Assembly: GCA_963792705.1 (NCBI GenBank)
Contig: CAWBXD010000014.1
Location: 434,001-498,000 of the forward strand
Direction: 5' to 3'
DNA length: 64,000 nt
DNA from: JBBQVS01 sp963792705
GTDB taxonomy: Bacteria; Chloroflexota; Ktedonobacteria; Ktedonobacterales; Ktedonobacteraceae
Part shown: in pieces, positions 41,319 through 50,108 of the stretch
How positions within the stretch are numbered: position 1 is the stretch's first letter
Layout: every line of letters starts with the position of its first letter
Translations under genes and position numbers: made by a program
The notes under the pieces: model-generated
Databases searched by the model: none
Told to the model about the DNA's origin: nothing
The model's input: the letters and a program-made list of their open reading frames with translations, nothing else

Positions 41319-42347
41319 TTAAAGATGAGGCAGACGATAGCGCAATTGATCACGTGACATACCCAGTAAGGCGGCAGCCTGCACTTGGTTACCACCACAA
41401 CGTTCAAGAGCCTCGCGGATAAGTGTTCGCTCGATATCACCAAGTAATGCACGTAAATTTATTCCTTCAGGTGGTAGATGCATTTGTTTGCGTAGTTCTT
41501 GAAGTTGTTGCTTAGCACCTGCCCTTGGAAAGCGGATGTGTTCGGGCAGGTCTGCTAGAGAAATCTCGTTTCCATCACAAAGAATACTACCTCTCTGAAG
41601 AACACTGAAAAGTTCGCGCACATTACCAGGCCAGTCATAGCGGATCAACACATCCAACGCGCTCTTATCTATCCTCAATGGTTGCTCACGAGTAGAAAGA
41701 AGCGCATTTTGTTTTTTGAGAAAGTGTTCAATAAGCAGTTCGATATCTTCTGGTCGCTCCCGCAATGGAGGCAAATGAATGGTAAAGACCTGCAAGCGAT
41801 AGAAAAGATCGTCGCGAAAGCTTCTTTGTGCTACAGCAGATTTTAAATCGACGTTTGTAGCGGAGACAACACGCAAGTTTACATGCAACTCTTTTGTGCC
41901 ACCGATTCGCCGAAAGCTCTTGGTTTCGAGAAAGCGCAGGAGTTTTGCTTGCAACGAGAGGGGCATAGCACCTATTTCGTCCAGGAATAGGGTTCCACCA
42001 TCTGCACGTAAGAAGTATCCCTCGCGTGATACCTTCGCATCGGTGTACGCTCCTGCTTCGACACCAAATAGTTCTGTTTCAAGCAAGGTTTCGGGGATGG
42101 CAGCACAATTGATTGGTACCAACGAATACGTCGAGCGGCGGCTCAAAAGATGGATAGCACGCGCAACCACATCTTTTCCAGTTCCGCTTTCACCTTGTAA
42201 TAGCACAGTGGTATCTGGATGTAGTGCTACTTGTTGTATCGTAGCTATCACACTACGCATACTAGTACTGTTGCCTATGAGTAGTTGCTCAATGGTTATG
42301 TCATCGTCTGATGACGAACGAAATAGTGACGCTCCACGCCCCTTCAC
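41319..42347 (-). CDS. Sigma-54-type AAA+ activator with altered contact loop
   Basis: 342 residues, GTG start with GAGGAGG 5 nt upstream. No receiver or sensor domain: the AAA+ module starts at once (LLIGNSTSMRSVIATI), with Walker A GESGTGKD, Walker B GGTLFLDEIG, arginine-finger region RSFRDDLFYRLQVF, and a Fis-type HTH at the end (NQVQAAALLGMSRDQLRYRL). The sigma-54-contacting L1 loop, normally GAFTGA, reads GAYTDA. It follows the DUF4388 gene by 53 bp; that protein may supply the missing sensory part. Whether it truly works with sigma-54 is open. Confidence 0.8.
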   Translation of the reverse strand: MKGRGASLFRSSSDDDITIEQLLIGNSTSMRSVIATIQQVALHPDTTVLLQGESGTGKDVVARAIHLLSRRSTYSLVPINCAAIPETLLETELFGVEAGAYTDAKVSREGYFLRADGGTLFLDEIGAMPLSLQAKLLRFLETKSFRRIGGTKELHVNLRVVSATNVDLKSAVAQRSFRDDLFYRLQVFTIHLPPLRERPEDIELLIEHFLKKQNALLSTREQPLRIDKSALDVLIRYDWPGNVRELFSVLQRGSILCDGNEISLADLPEHIRFPRAGAKQQLQELRKQMHLPPEGINLRALLGDIERTLIREALERCGGNQVQAAALLGMSRDQLRYRLPHL

Positions 42348-42400
42348 ACATACCTCCTCTAACTACACAGACACTTACCGAGCAACGTATTTTGAAAACC

Positions 42401-43783
42401 TTAGTGACTACCACCTGCTGATGCATACATGTTACTATTGCTGAAACCATTTGCTCGCGGTGATTGGAAAGATTGAGAAGGTGCTCGCCAGCCTTGACCG
42501 TGTACAAATGTAGCACCGTTACCACCATTACCCCATTGAGACTGTGTTTCAGCAATGGATGAGGGTTGAGGCACTTCATCTGATACAAGTACACTACCCC
42601 ACGGGGATTGAGTCATAGCTGCATAGCCGGGGAGAGCAAGCCCGTTACTTAAACCAGATTGTACCAGATTCCGCGAAGCTGGAGACATTTCTTGTAATTC
42701 ATTGATCGGCGGAGCTTCCACGGATACAATCTGTTCAGCCATCAAGTGTCCCACGACTCGACATACATCCTCAGGACGCATATTCAACGCATTACATACA
42801 TCTTGTAGCGACGTATGCCCATCGACTCGCGTTAATACCCGCCATTGTTCTTGCGTCACGCATAACTGTTGTTCTGGCAGCATGGAAAGATCAGCCGGTA
42901 CAAGCACCATAGTAGGTTGTAAAAACGACGTATCTATCCGTCTAGTAGGTGGAGGCGTCATCGTTGGAATACTCAGCATTGGCGCAGGTGTCTGCGGAGG
43001 AGGTGGTGGCAGAATAGGACCTGTGTTTATAGCCAGCCCAGTTGCTGGCAGCAATGCGTTTGCCGAAATAACAGTTGGCGGCGTTTGCGAGGAAGATGGC
43101 TCAGCATAAAACTGTGATGGGTCATTCAGGGTTGCAGTTTGTGAAACATCCCAGAATGCTGGACTTGTATGAGGTTCCTTCGTAACGTTCACGTGTTTTT
43201 GTACAACGTGTTTGGTCGCTGGCACTGCTTGTTGCGCCACATTGAGAGTGGAAAGAGTTGCAAGCAATGTAGAAATTGAAAGCGAAACGAGCAAACGTTC
43301 TGCAGGTGGGTCTGAAGCCTCATCGAAATAGAGATCACCAGTAGACCACGATAAAACCACGCGTAGAAGTTCTTCTGTCTTCTTTGAGGCCCAGGCTCGT
43401 AACTCCTCACGTTTTACGTAGCCTAAATCCATCAGCGTCAATGCGATACGTGTTTCACTAGGTACGGCACTCCCAATAACGTGCATCGTTTCTTGCAAAG
43501 CCTGTGAGGAAATTAATCTATCTTGGAGGAGGCGTTCTCCTAATGTTGCATCGGTTCGGATAGGACCAACACACAATAAACGCCCTTCGCGGCAATACAA
43601 CTCTACCCATCGAGTATCTTGTTTAATTACTAGCAGCCCCGTTTTTGCGAACGACTCTATGCGTTGTAAGACGCTTACTACGTTCATTTGCTCTACTGTA
43701 CCTATACGTGACACAATACACCGTCCATCCAAAAATACACAGTGATGCACTGTAAAATGAGTGTTAAATGCATCATTCTGCAC
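42401..43783 (-). CDS. DUF4388-domain regulator with Pro-rich linker
   Basis: 460 residues, probable GTG start at 43783. The N-terminal ~120 residues match DUF4388/PatA-N (VLQRIESFAKTGLLVIKQ, VELYCREGRLLCVG, TLGERLLQDRLIS, TEELLRVVLSWSTGDLYFDE). A Pro-rich linker (GPILPPPPPQTPAPML) leads to a second helical unit (QWRVLTRVDGHTSLQDVCNALNMRPEDVCRVVGHLMAEQIV, a winged-helix-like segment) and a Gly/Ser/Asn-rich tail. DUF4388 proteins act in two-component and Ras-like GTPase signalling in this phylum and in cyanobacteria. Likely operon with the following AAA+ activator. Confidence 0.7.
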   Translation of the reverse strand: MQNDAFNTHFTVHHCVFLDGRCIVSRIGTVEQMNVVSVLQRIESFAKTGLLVIKQDTRWVELYCREGRLLCVGPIRTDATLGERLLQDRLISSQALQETMHVIGSAVPSETRIALTLMDLGYVKREELRAWASKKTEELLRVVLSWSTGDLYFDEASDPPAERLLVSLSISTLLATLSTLNVAQQAVPATKHVVQKHVNVTKEPHTSPAFWDVSQTATLNDPSQFYAEPSSSQTPPTVISANALLPATGLAINTGPILPPPPPQTPAPMLSIPTMTPPPTRRIDTSFLQPTMVLVPADLSMLPEQQLCVTQEQWRVLTRVDGHTSLQDVCNALNMRPEDVCRVVGHLMAEQIVSVEAPPINELQEMSPASRNLVQSGLSNGLALPGYAAMTQSPWGSVLVSDEVPQPSSIAETQSQWGNGGNGATFVHGQGWRAPSQSFQSPRANGFSNSNMYASAGGSH

Positions 43784-43881
43784 GTTTTACTGCTAGCCCA
43801 GTTTGAAGTCTGGGTGATTCCTCGCTAACTCCTGATGTTCCATTCCCCCAACTATTTGTATGGAAGCATCAGTATAAAGCA

Positions 43882-43903
43882 AAAGAGGCACTGCTGCCTC
43901 TTT
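43882..43903 (-). terminator. Terminator of tRNA-Ser
   Basis: 9-bp perfect stem (43882-43890 with 43895-43903), 4-nt loop, 6 nt after the tRNA on the minus strand, followed by a T-rich stretch. Confidence 0.8.
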
Positions 43904-43908
43904 ACTTA

Positions 43909-43991
43909 CGGAGAGAGGGGGATTCGAACTCCCGGGGCGTGAACCCAGCTGTTTTCAAGACAGCCGCAATAGACCACTCTGCCATCTCTCC
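43909..43991 (-). tRNA. tRNA-Ser, anticodon UGA
   Basis: Minus strand: acceptor GGAGAGA/TCTCTCC, anticodon stem GCTGT/ACAGC around CTTGAAA (anticodon TGA), long variable arm characteristic of Ser tRNAs, T arm with TTCGAAT. 83 nt, no encoded CCA. Confidence 0.94.
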
Positions 43992-44142
43992 ACAGGTAAT
44001 ATACCACAGTCTTTTCAAATTTGGAAGAGGGCACGACAAAAGTGCTATAAGCGTCGTTTACTTACTGTTTGCATCTTGCTGAAAAAAGACCATACAATAT
44101 ACCTGTAGAAGACGATAGAGTTCTCTTTAAAAAGGAATTTAC

Positions 44143-44550
44143 ATGCTATCTTCCATTTCTTTTCTCATCAATCCTACCCTCTCCTCTCATATAATGATTG
44201 GTGATTTACGTGAAGCGGTAGGCTGGGAACGCCAGGATGAAGACTACCCTTCTGCATTGCAAGGCTACTGGGCAACAGTCGGAGGGTTTGATGCTACAAA
44301 TAAGCTCGTTGCTTGGTGTGCTATTCTTAGTGACGGAGTACGACATGCCGTGTTACTCGACGTCATTGTTCACCCATCACAGCAAAGACAAGGCGTTGGA
44401 AAAGTACTTGTTGCCAAAGCGATAGAGCATATCAAGGCACACAACATCACAATTATTCATGTAGACTTTGAGCCGGAAACGAGAACATTTTATGAGCAAA
44501 GTGGCTTTCATACAGGACTTGGTGGCATCTACGAAGACAGTACATATTAG
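44143..44550 (+). CDS. GNAT-family acetyltransferase
   Basis: 135 residues. The acetyl-CoA-binding motif A is clear: VLLDVIVHPSQQRQGVGKVLVAKAIEHI (Q-x-x-G-V-G), followed by FYEQSGFHTG (motif B). ATG 44143 follows AAAAAGGAA. The substrate is unknown. It lies 15 bp before the next gene, so the two are co-transcribed. Confidence 0.82.
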   Translation: MLSSISFLINPTLSSHIMIGDLREAVGWERQDEDYPSALQGYWATVGGFDATNKLVAWCAILSDGVRHAVLLDVIVHPSQQRQGVGKVLVAKAIEHIKAHNITIIHVDFEPETRTFYEQSGFHTGLGGIYEDSTY

Positions 44551-44565
44551 AGAATAGAGAATTTC

Positions 44566-45384
44566 ATGCAACTACTCTGCTCCACGGGGGCGTTCAGTCG
44601 TTACCCGGACTATATTAATTATCGTGCGGTTTTAGAGTATGGTCCCCAGCTTGCTGTTGATGGCTTGGAATTAATGTTTTATGCAACATGGTATCCATAT
44701 ATTGAACAAATTGCCAATGACTTACAACAATCGGGTTTACACTTTCCCGTGATGCACGCCGAGAAAAATATTGGTGTTGCGCTAGGAAAACCTACTACTA
44801 CAGAGCGCGAACAGGGGATACAATGGTTAACCGAAAATTGCCGACTAGGAAGTCTTCTTGGCACAAAAGTATTAATACTTCATCTTTGGGGGTGGCCTGA
44901 TCTTGACGATCATTTAGAAAATAATCTTGCCTCATTGAGTAGATGCCTTGATATAGCGGAACAACATGGGCAAACACTAGCAATTGAAACAATTCCTTGC
45001 CGGCTGCACGACCCACTTAGCAATGTATTTAGTGCGGTAAAGCGAGATAGTCGGAGTCGTGTTGCAATGGACACTGAGTTTCTTGCACAATCAAATCAAT
45101 TAGATGAAGTTTTCACAACAGAATGGATATGGTCGCCAGACCGCGTACAACACACGCACATCAAAGACTTCGACGGCCACCCATTTACACATGATGGTAG
45201 ACGCCGCTATCTACATCCTGGTGAAGGTATCATTAACTTCGCACACTTCTTCGAGCAGCTCAAGCAGCACAATTATAACGGATACATTAGTTTAGAGTCT
45301 CCAGCAATTGATGGGGCGGGTCGGGTAAACATAGAACATCTCCAAGAAAGCCTACACTTATTAAACAATTTGATACAGCGATAG
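44566..45384 (+). CDS. Sugar phosphate isomerase/epimerase-like TIM barrel (AP endonuclease 2 family)
   Basis: 272 residues. TIM-barrel pattern with ELMFYATWYP, FPVMHAEKNIG, KVLILHLWGWPD, LAIETIPCRLHDP (metal Glu), RVAMDTEFLAQ, VQHTHIKDFDG (metal His/Asp) and YNGYISLESPAI (last metal Glu): the xylose-isomerase-like superfamily with a divalent metal centre. Reaction unknown, probably an aldose-ketose isomerisation or epimerisation. In an operon with the acetyltransferase. Confidence 0.78.
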   Translation: MQLLCSTGAFSRYPDYINYRAVLEYGPQLAVDGLELMFYATWYPYIEQIANDLQQSGLHFPVMHAEKNIGVALGKPTTTEREQGIQWLTENCRLGSLLGTKVLILHLWGWPDLDDHLENNLASLSRCLDIAEQHGQTLAIETIPCRLHDPLSNVFSAVKRDSRSRVAMDTEFLAQSNQLDEVFTTEWIWSPDRVQHTHIKDFDGHPFTHDGRRRYLHPGEGIINFAHFFEQLKQHNYNGYISLESPAIDGAGRVNIEHLQESLHLLNNLIQR

Positions 45385-45547
45385 ATGTATATATTTTCTT
45401 TTGCTATATTTCATGCATCAATACATGCATATACTGAAACTTCTTTTTCTCATATAACGTAATACCTCTTGATAGCTTGGATAGGCGCAAGGATAGCGAT
45501 GCCAACGATATTTTTATCTCTAGGGATAGGGGAAACAAAAAAAGAGT

Positions 45548-45904
45548 ATGTCAAAAATTACATTGATAGTAGAAGATGACGCCTCTATAGGCGAAGTGCT
45601 TGTCTACGCTATTTCACAGGCAACGCCCTATACAGCGATGTTTGCCATCAATGGTTTTGAGGCATTAGAAATTATCAAAGGTGTTAAACCTGATCTCTTT
45701 ATTTTAGATTATCAATTACCCAAGATGACCGGTATCGAATTTTATGACCGGCTTCAGGATATGCAAGAGCTAGCACATATACCTACTATCATTATGAGTG
45801 CTAATTTGCCGGAGGCGGCAATCAAGCAGCGAAAACTTATAGGCATCAAAAAGCCGTTTGAACTCGATGAGCTTTTGGATACTATCGAAAAATTGATCAC
45901 GTGA
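45548..45904 (+). CDS. Stand-alone response-regulator receiver
   Basis: 118 residues, receiver domain only: acidic pair EDD near the N-terminus, phosphoacceptor Asp in LFILDYQLPKMTGIEF, switch residues MSAN and the conserved Lys in IKKPF. No output domain, so it is a CheY/Spo0F-type relay. No kinase is adjacent; the nearest is at 58433. Confidence 0.87.
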   Translation: MSKITLIVEDDASIGEVLVYAISQATPYTAMFAINGFEALEIIKGVKPDLFILDYQLPKMTGIEFYDRLQDMQELAHIPTIIMSANLPEAAIKQRKLIGIKKPFELDELLDTIEKLIT

Positions 45905-46049
45905 ATGCCATCTACTGTATCCTTCCTCCAAAACTACCTTCATGACCATTGCATATTAGATAGAAATACTGTACACTAGGGTGTGTTTGGTACGTGTGTT
46001 TTTCGTTACCATGCCCCGTTACAGAACGTCGTAGTGTCTGGTATGTTGA

Positions 46050-46520
46050 ATGGTTACAGTCGTAAAGCAGAACCCTTTAGGTGAGGCCCAAATACGATAC
46101 TCCGGTGAGATTATTGAGCGTCTCGCATATGGAGTGGTCATTCACGCACGCTGGACCGCACCTAAGCGAGATTTAGGCTACACTGTTTTTGAGCCTGAAG
46201 ATCAGTTTACGGAATATTACTACACTGATCGCTGGTACAATATTTTCGATATTATATGTTCCGATGGAACGCGCAAAGGCTGGTACTGCAATGTTGCGGA
46301 GCCAGCACATATACACGATGAGGTGATAGAGCAGATCGACCTGCTTTTGGATGTGTGGGTAGACCCGCAAGGGAAAGCCCTGATACTGGACGAAGATGAA
46401 TTTGCGGCTGATACGACGCTTACACAAGCACAACGTATTGGCGCACAACATGGATTGCAAGCACTTTTGCAACTGCTTGCAGCTAGACAAGAAGTGTTTG
46501 CGAGTTTAGGAGCTACCTGA
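46050..46520 (+). CDS. DUF402-domain protein
   Basis: 156 residues. Core pattern EYYYTDRWYNIFDIICSDGTRKGWYCNVAEPAHI ... IDLLLDVWVDPQGKALILDEDEFA, matching the DUF402 fold seen in FAU-1/Ntdp-type nucleotide phosphatases. Those hydrolyse nucleoside di- or triphosphates using metal held by the Asp-rich segment. The N-terminus lacks a visible ribosome binding site, so the start is moderately certain. Followed by a HEAT-repeat-like gene. Confidence 0.75.
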   Translation: MVTVVKQNPLGEAQIRYSGEIIERLAYGVVIHARWTAPKRDLGYTVFEPEDQFTEYYYTDRWYNIFDIICSDGTRKGWYCNVAEPAHIHDEVIEQIDLLLDVWVDPQGKALILDEDEFAADTTLTQAQRIGAQHGLQALLQLLAARQEVFASLGAT

Positions 46521-46590
46521 TACAAACAGAAAAGTGTGCATTGAAAGCACTGTGTGGAGCCACATTACGTCTCCAGAAGGACATATCTTG

Positions 46591-47025
46591 ATGGAAAGAA
46601 GGGACGCCAGGCCATTCCAGCATGACGCCGCAATCCACGAAGGCTGGAACATCGTAGAGCTTGAGTCTCACAGGCAATTTCGCCAAACAGTCAATGAGCT
46701 AATTAAACATAGCACTAGCGCAACCATCACCACAAGTGATTTGCAGCAACAGTTAGAACATTACAAAAATCGGTACGGTATCCGTTTCACAACACAGCTT
46801 GTACGTGCGCTTCAGCAAGAGAACGCACAAGAGCGTCAGGCCGTTGTATCGCTTTTGACACTTCTCAACGATCCAACGACAATTCCCCAGTTACAGTATA
46901 TGTCGCATAACGAGCGCAACTCACGCTCTATACGGCTCTCAGCATCCCTCGCATTAGCAGGAATGGGCGCGACTCACGAGACAAAAGAAGATGACAGGCG
47001 CGTGCGCCTCTATGCTATTAGTTAA
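46591..47025 (+). CDS. HEAT-repeat-like protein, unknown
   Basis: 144 residues from ATG 46591, with AGAAGGA 9 nt upstream; a GTG at 46534 would add 19 residues. Helical, with one repeat-like unit QERQAVVSLLTLLNDPTTIPQLQYM ... SIRLSASLALAGMG typical of HEAT/PBS-lyase repeats. Likely a protein-interaction module. Possibly co-transcribed with the DUF402 gene. No further function can be read. Confidence 0.55.
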   Translation: MERRDARPFQHDAAIHEGWNIVELESHRQFRQTVNELIKHSTSATITTSDLQQQLEHYKNRYGIRFTTQLVRALQQENAQERQAVVSLLTLLNDPTTIPQLQYMSHNERNSRSIRLSASLALAGMGATHETKEDDRRVRLYAIS

Positions 47026-47046
47026 TAGAAGAGTCATTCCACAATG

Positions 47047-47075
47047 AGACAGCATCGAGATGTATCATGCTGTCT
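47047..47075 (+). terminator. Hairpin after the HEAT-like gene
   Basis: 9-bp perfect stem (47047-47055 with 47067-47075), 11-nt loop, 21 bp after the stop. Confidence 0.55.
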
Positions 47076-47096
47076 TTAGCGTGCTTGGAAGTTTTT

Positions 47097-47124
47097 GATG
47101 CTCTGAAAGATTTTTCAGAGCATC
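47097..47124. terminator. Hairpin between convergent genes
   Basis: 12-bp perfect stem (47097-47108 with 47113-47124), 4-nt loop, immediately beyond the minus-strand DUF429 stop; T-rich on the plus side. Confidence 0.7.
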
Positions 47125-47127
47125 TTT

Positions 47128-47979
47128 CTATTTGTTAGAAGCTATCATAAAACGTTCTAGCAGAACAGGGTCAACAATCCATCCTTCGATGGCATCACAC
47201 GTCGGCGGAATACCATAGCCGCTCTCTCGTTGTGTATAGGCCCATCCAGCTTGGATGGCACACAATACTGCATCTAATTCGTCCCCCATCGGCTCTTGCA
47301 CAAGCCTTGTTGCAGTTGTCTCGCTAAGCTCAATACCTATGTTGTATACCGTTCGTAATTCGTCAGAACGAATACCATTCACGATTTGCTGTCGCATGGC
47401 CCGTTGCTCTAGCGTTTGCTTTTTGCGTTCGTCACTTTTATAACCAGTTTTGCCAGCCCAACGCTGTGCGACAAGCGCGGGATAACCTTCAAGTGCAATT
47501 GTATGAGTTGCGGTTGGATGACAGGGAAGAATACTTACACCTGATTGAAGTAGGCGTGGTGCCCCTTGAAAGAACATTTTGCCCACAGGTACACGATGCA
47601 GCATCATTGGGCTACGAGATTTCGCAAGTGCGTCTGTCACGCGCGTATGCTGCTTATCTCCCATGGGTCTGCTTGCTTGATACTGTGTTAGTGTCTCCTC
47701 GAAGGCTGTCTTGCCTAATATGGCGCAGTATTGCACATAGCCTTCCCATGTTTGCGGCCAATTCAGATTGTTAATGAGTTTACACGGCTGACCAAAGGGA
47801 AAGTCAAAGGCAGCCACCCAAGGGCCATCCTGCTGTAGAAATGTCTCGAAAGCGGCGAATGTCGGGAGCGTTAGTGTCTCTCGTATGAAGAGTGTTGAAT
47901 TATGTAATTGACCGACAGCACAGGTAATAGGTTTGCGTACATTTGGAGCACTCGTGAAATCGAGTCCAAAGATATGCAT
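47128..47979 (-). CDS. DUF429-domain protein
   Basis: 283 residues. The N-terminal IFGLDFTSAP and WVAAFDFPFGQP place it in the RNase-H-like DUF429 family, with GDELDAVLCAIQAGWAY (acidic motif) near the C-terminus. The three acidic positions suggest a metal-dependent nuclease-type active site, but no activity is established for the family. Starts 2 nt after the MglA stop, so it is translationally coupled to the GTPase operon. Confidence 0.75.
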   Translation of the reverse strand: MHIFGLDFTSAPNVRKPITCAVGQLHNSTLFIRETLTLPTFAAFETFLQQDGPWVAAFDFPFGQPCKLINNLNWPQTWEGYVQYCAILGKTAFEETLTQYQASRPMGDKQHTRVTDALAKSRSPMMLHRVPVGKMFFQGAPRLLQSGVSILPCHPTATHTIALEGYPALVAQRWAGKTGYKSDERKKQTLEQRAMRQQIVNGIRSDELRTVYNIGIELSETTATRLVQEPMGDELDAVLCAIQAGWAYTQRESGYGIPPTCDAIEGWIVDPVLLERFMIASNK

Positions 47980-47981
47980 AA

Positions 47982-48557
47982 CTATAGTTGTGCCATAACG
48001 CTTTTACTGATAGTACGTAAAGTAGCAAAGACGCCTCTGCCATCGGAGGCAACAGCTTCAAAACTGGGGACGCGACGACGATTAAGATAACGGTCAAGTA
48101 CCTGTGTAGGAAGTGCAGAAGGCATATCACGTTTATTCCACTGCATGACATAAGGGAAAGTGCTCATATCTTTTCCGATACGACGCATATTCATCTCAAG
48201 TTCAGAAATACTCTGGACATTCTCTTCAAACTTTTCTGCTTGCGAATCGACAACGAAGACGATACCATCGGCACCATTCAGCACAGCTAAGCGTGTACGC
48301 TCATATAGAATTTGACCTGGGACTGTGTAGAGGTGAAAGCGTGTGCGGAACCCATGAACGGTGCCGAGGTCGAGCGGCAAAAAATCAAAAAAGAGCGTGC
48401 GTTCCGTCTCGGTCGCAATTGAAAGCATCTCACCACGTGCTGATGGATTGATGCTTTTAAAGACATATTGTAAGTTCGTTGTTTTGCCACAATAGCCAAT
48501 GCCATAATAGACGATCTTACAATGTATCTCATGACTGGCAATATTGATGAGTGCCAT
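47982..48557 (-). CDS. MglA-type small Ras-like GTPase
   Basis: 191 residues. P-loop GIGYCGKTTNLQYVF (residues about 19-27 for GxxxxGKT), switch II region LYTVPGQILYERTR, G4 NKRD in MQWNKRDMP, as in Myxococcus MglA, which sets cell polarity and drives motility. Bacterial relatives work with roadblock proteins as GTPase activators; two such genes lie directly upstream in the same operon. What process it switches here is unknown. Confidence 0.85.
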   Translation of the reverse strand: MALINIASHEIHCKIVYYGIGYCGKTTNLQYVFKSINPSARGEMLSIATETERTLFFDFLPLDLGTVHGFRTRFHLYTVPGQILYERTRLAVLNGADGIVFVVDSQAEKFEENVQSISELEMNMRRIGKDMSTFPYVMQWNKRDMPSALPTQVLDRYLNRRRVPSFEAVASDGRGVFATLRTISKSVMAQL

Positions 48558-48572
48558 AGATGATAGGTCCCT

Positions 48573-49067
48573 TTAATCGCGGAAGAGTAGATCGATAGTA
48601 TCCTCGACTGAGGAGCGAAAATCAACGTTGAGAACAGGTGCTTTTTTGCGTGATGTATCGGTACGCACTCGCTCTAAGATGCGTCCCAGTTCATCCGAAG
48701 CCTTCTTAGAAAGCACCTTTACCAAACCTATATGTGTCAATTTATCAAAAATAATAACGAGTAGCCATTGTTCCTCGATCATCGAGGTATAAATGTTCTC
48801 TTGCACACCCTGCTGAAAAATATTACGGAAGTCTTTTTCATCGAGCAGTTTCGCGACCTCACGTGAAGACGAGAAGACACCCGCCAGCAGTGCCCCAAGC
48901 ATGGTTGCATTCCGCCGTGTGTTCGCACCCTGGGTGGTCACTACCTGTCCGCTTTTATCAATCAATAGGGCTGAGGTAGCATTTGTATCATTCATCAACT
49001 TTGAAAGTACAGTTGAGATCATGGTAAGTTCTTTATCTGAAACCACAAGGTTCGTCAGTTGCTCCAT
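48573..49067 (-). CDS. Roadblock/LC7-domain protein (MglB-like)
   Basis: 164 residues from ATG 49067 (GGAGGG upstream). Roadblock fold: LMNDTNATSALLIDKSGQVVTTQG, MLGALLAGVFSSSREVAKLL, WLLVIIFDKLTHIGLVKVL. A basic C-terminal extension (RVRTDTSRKKAP) is added. Predicted partner or activator of the adjacent GTPase; separated from it by 15 bp. Confidence 0.82.
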   Translation of the reverse strand: MEQLTNLVVSDKELTMISTVLSKLMNDTNATSALLIDKSGQVVTTQGANTRRNATMLGALLAGVFSSSREVAKLLDEKDFRNIFQQGVQENIYTSMIEEQWLLVIIFDKLTHIGLVKVLSKKASDELGRILERVRTDTSRKKAPVLNVDFRSSVEDTIDLLFRD

Positions 49068-49157
49068 GAACAAGTCGCCCTCCGTGTGTCCCCGTGTAAC
49101 GCCTGGACTATAATAATTTTGTTATTCATATATTTGCTCACAGGACATGCTTTTCTA

Positions 49158-49523
49158 TTATGCTATATCAAGAGCCTCAAGAATTTCATTGCGACTCGCT
49201 TTCACCAGATGTCGCACGCGACTAAGGTTTGAGGCGTTATCGAGAAGAGTAACCATCAAGGCGAAATCACCAAGGGGATCAACACTTACCAGACCATGCT
49301 CATATTCCACCAGGACACCAACAACACTGCCACGCGCGAGTTCTTGTCCCAACGCCTCAGCCGTACCCAAACCCGATGTCATGATGGCTCCCATAGCCTC
49401 CATGTTCTCTTTCCCATCGCGCGTCATGCCCTCAATCATAAGACCATCGCGTCCTACCAGGATCGCCTGACGCACACCAGATATTGTCAGGAAGCGACCC
49501 AGCGTCTGCTTTAGATCAACCAT
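49158..49523 (-). CDS. Roadblock/LC7-domain protein
   Basis: 121 residues from ATG 49523 (GGAGGAA upstream). FLTISGVRQAILVGRDGLMIEG, MGAIMTSGLGTAEALGQELARG and GLVSVDPLGDFALMVTLLD give the roadblock fold without extensions. First gene of the operon with the second roadblock protein, MglA and DUF429, so two different roadblock subunits serve one GTPase. Confidence 0.82.
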   Translation of the reverse strand: MVDLKQTLGRFLTISGVRQAILVGRDGLMIEGMTRDGKENMEAMGAIMTSGLGTAEALGQELARGSVVGVLVEYEHGLVSVDPLGDFALMVTLLDNASNLSRVRHLVKASRNEILEALDIA

Positions 49524-49753
49524 TGTTTCCTCCACTACCAAAACGTTGCTTGTATGAAGTTATTGTTACTCAGCATTTGGTGGATATACAAGTACAACGT
49601 CTATCATTCTAAGCCATAGATGAGACAAGACGCAAACACATGGTACATCTAGGCTAATAGACAAGGTTTCTACTCATCAATATGGTGCTCTTTTATGCAA
49701 AGCACCATATATAATTTCTATCTTTATAGAACGTTGTAAGCAAGCATATCTGT

Positions 49754-49825
49754 GTAGGGATCGGTTTCTCCTCGCGTCTTGGTGACAATCAACCGCCGAC
49801 ACGGACGCGAGAAATCGGTCCCTAC
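49754..49825. repeat. Degenerate GTAGGGACCG-type repeat
   Basis: Left arm from 49754 (GTAGGGATCGGTTTCTC) and right arm to 49825 (GAAATCGGTCCCTAC), with mismatches and a 3-nt insertion. Beyond the right arm the inverted word TCCGCATTCATTC matches the flank of the 31692 copy, so the mobile or duplicated unit is longer than the hairpin. Confidence 0.7.
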
Positions 49826-49975
49826 CAACAACGTCTCCGCATTCATTCGGGAAACTGCATAATTAAGGCACCTACAAATAACATATCTCTATTATTTTGT
49901 CGGTCTGCATAGTCAGTCCTTGTAACAATCCCACGTAATTCAATACTACTATAGCACATCATTTTGACCATAGAC

Positions 49976-49991
49976 AGTGAACTAGTTCACT
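49976..49991. promoter_or_regulatory. 16-bp palindrome, operator candidate
   Basis: AGTGAACTAGTTCACT, perfectly symmetric, about 118 bp before the small membrane protein at 50109. Probably a dimeric regulator site; the protein is unknown. Confidence 0.45.
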
Positions 49992-50108
49992 TAAATTTGA
50001 TGAAGCACGTTATATTGCGTCTATCTTACCAGAAGAGGAAAAACTCTTTGAGAGAACGAACTTCTTACTGGCCCTAAAGGGTCTAGAGAAAGATACGATG
50101 GTGCTTTC

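Larger units (their letters stand above)
49524..50108. other. Intergenic region with a palindromic repeat and an operator-like site
   Basis: 585 bp. Contains the GTAGGGA-type repeat at 49754-49825 and the palindrome at 49976-49991; otherwise AT-rich with no ORF carrying a ribosome binding site. Confidence 0.5.
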
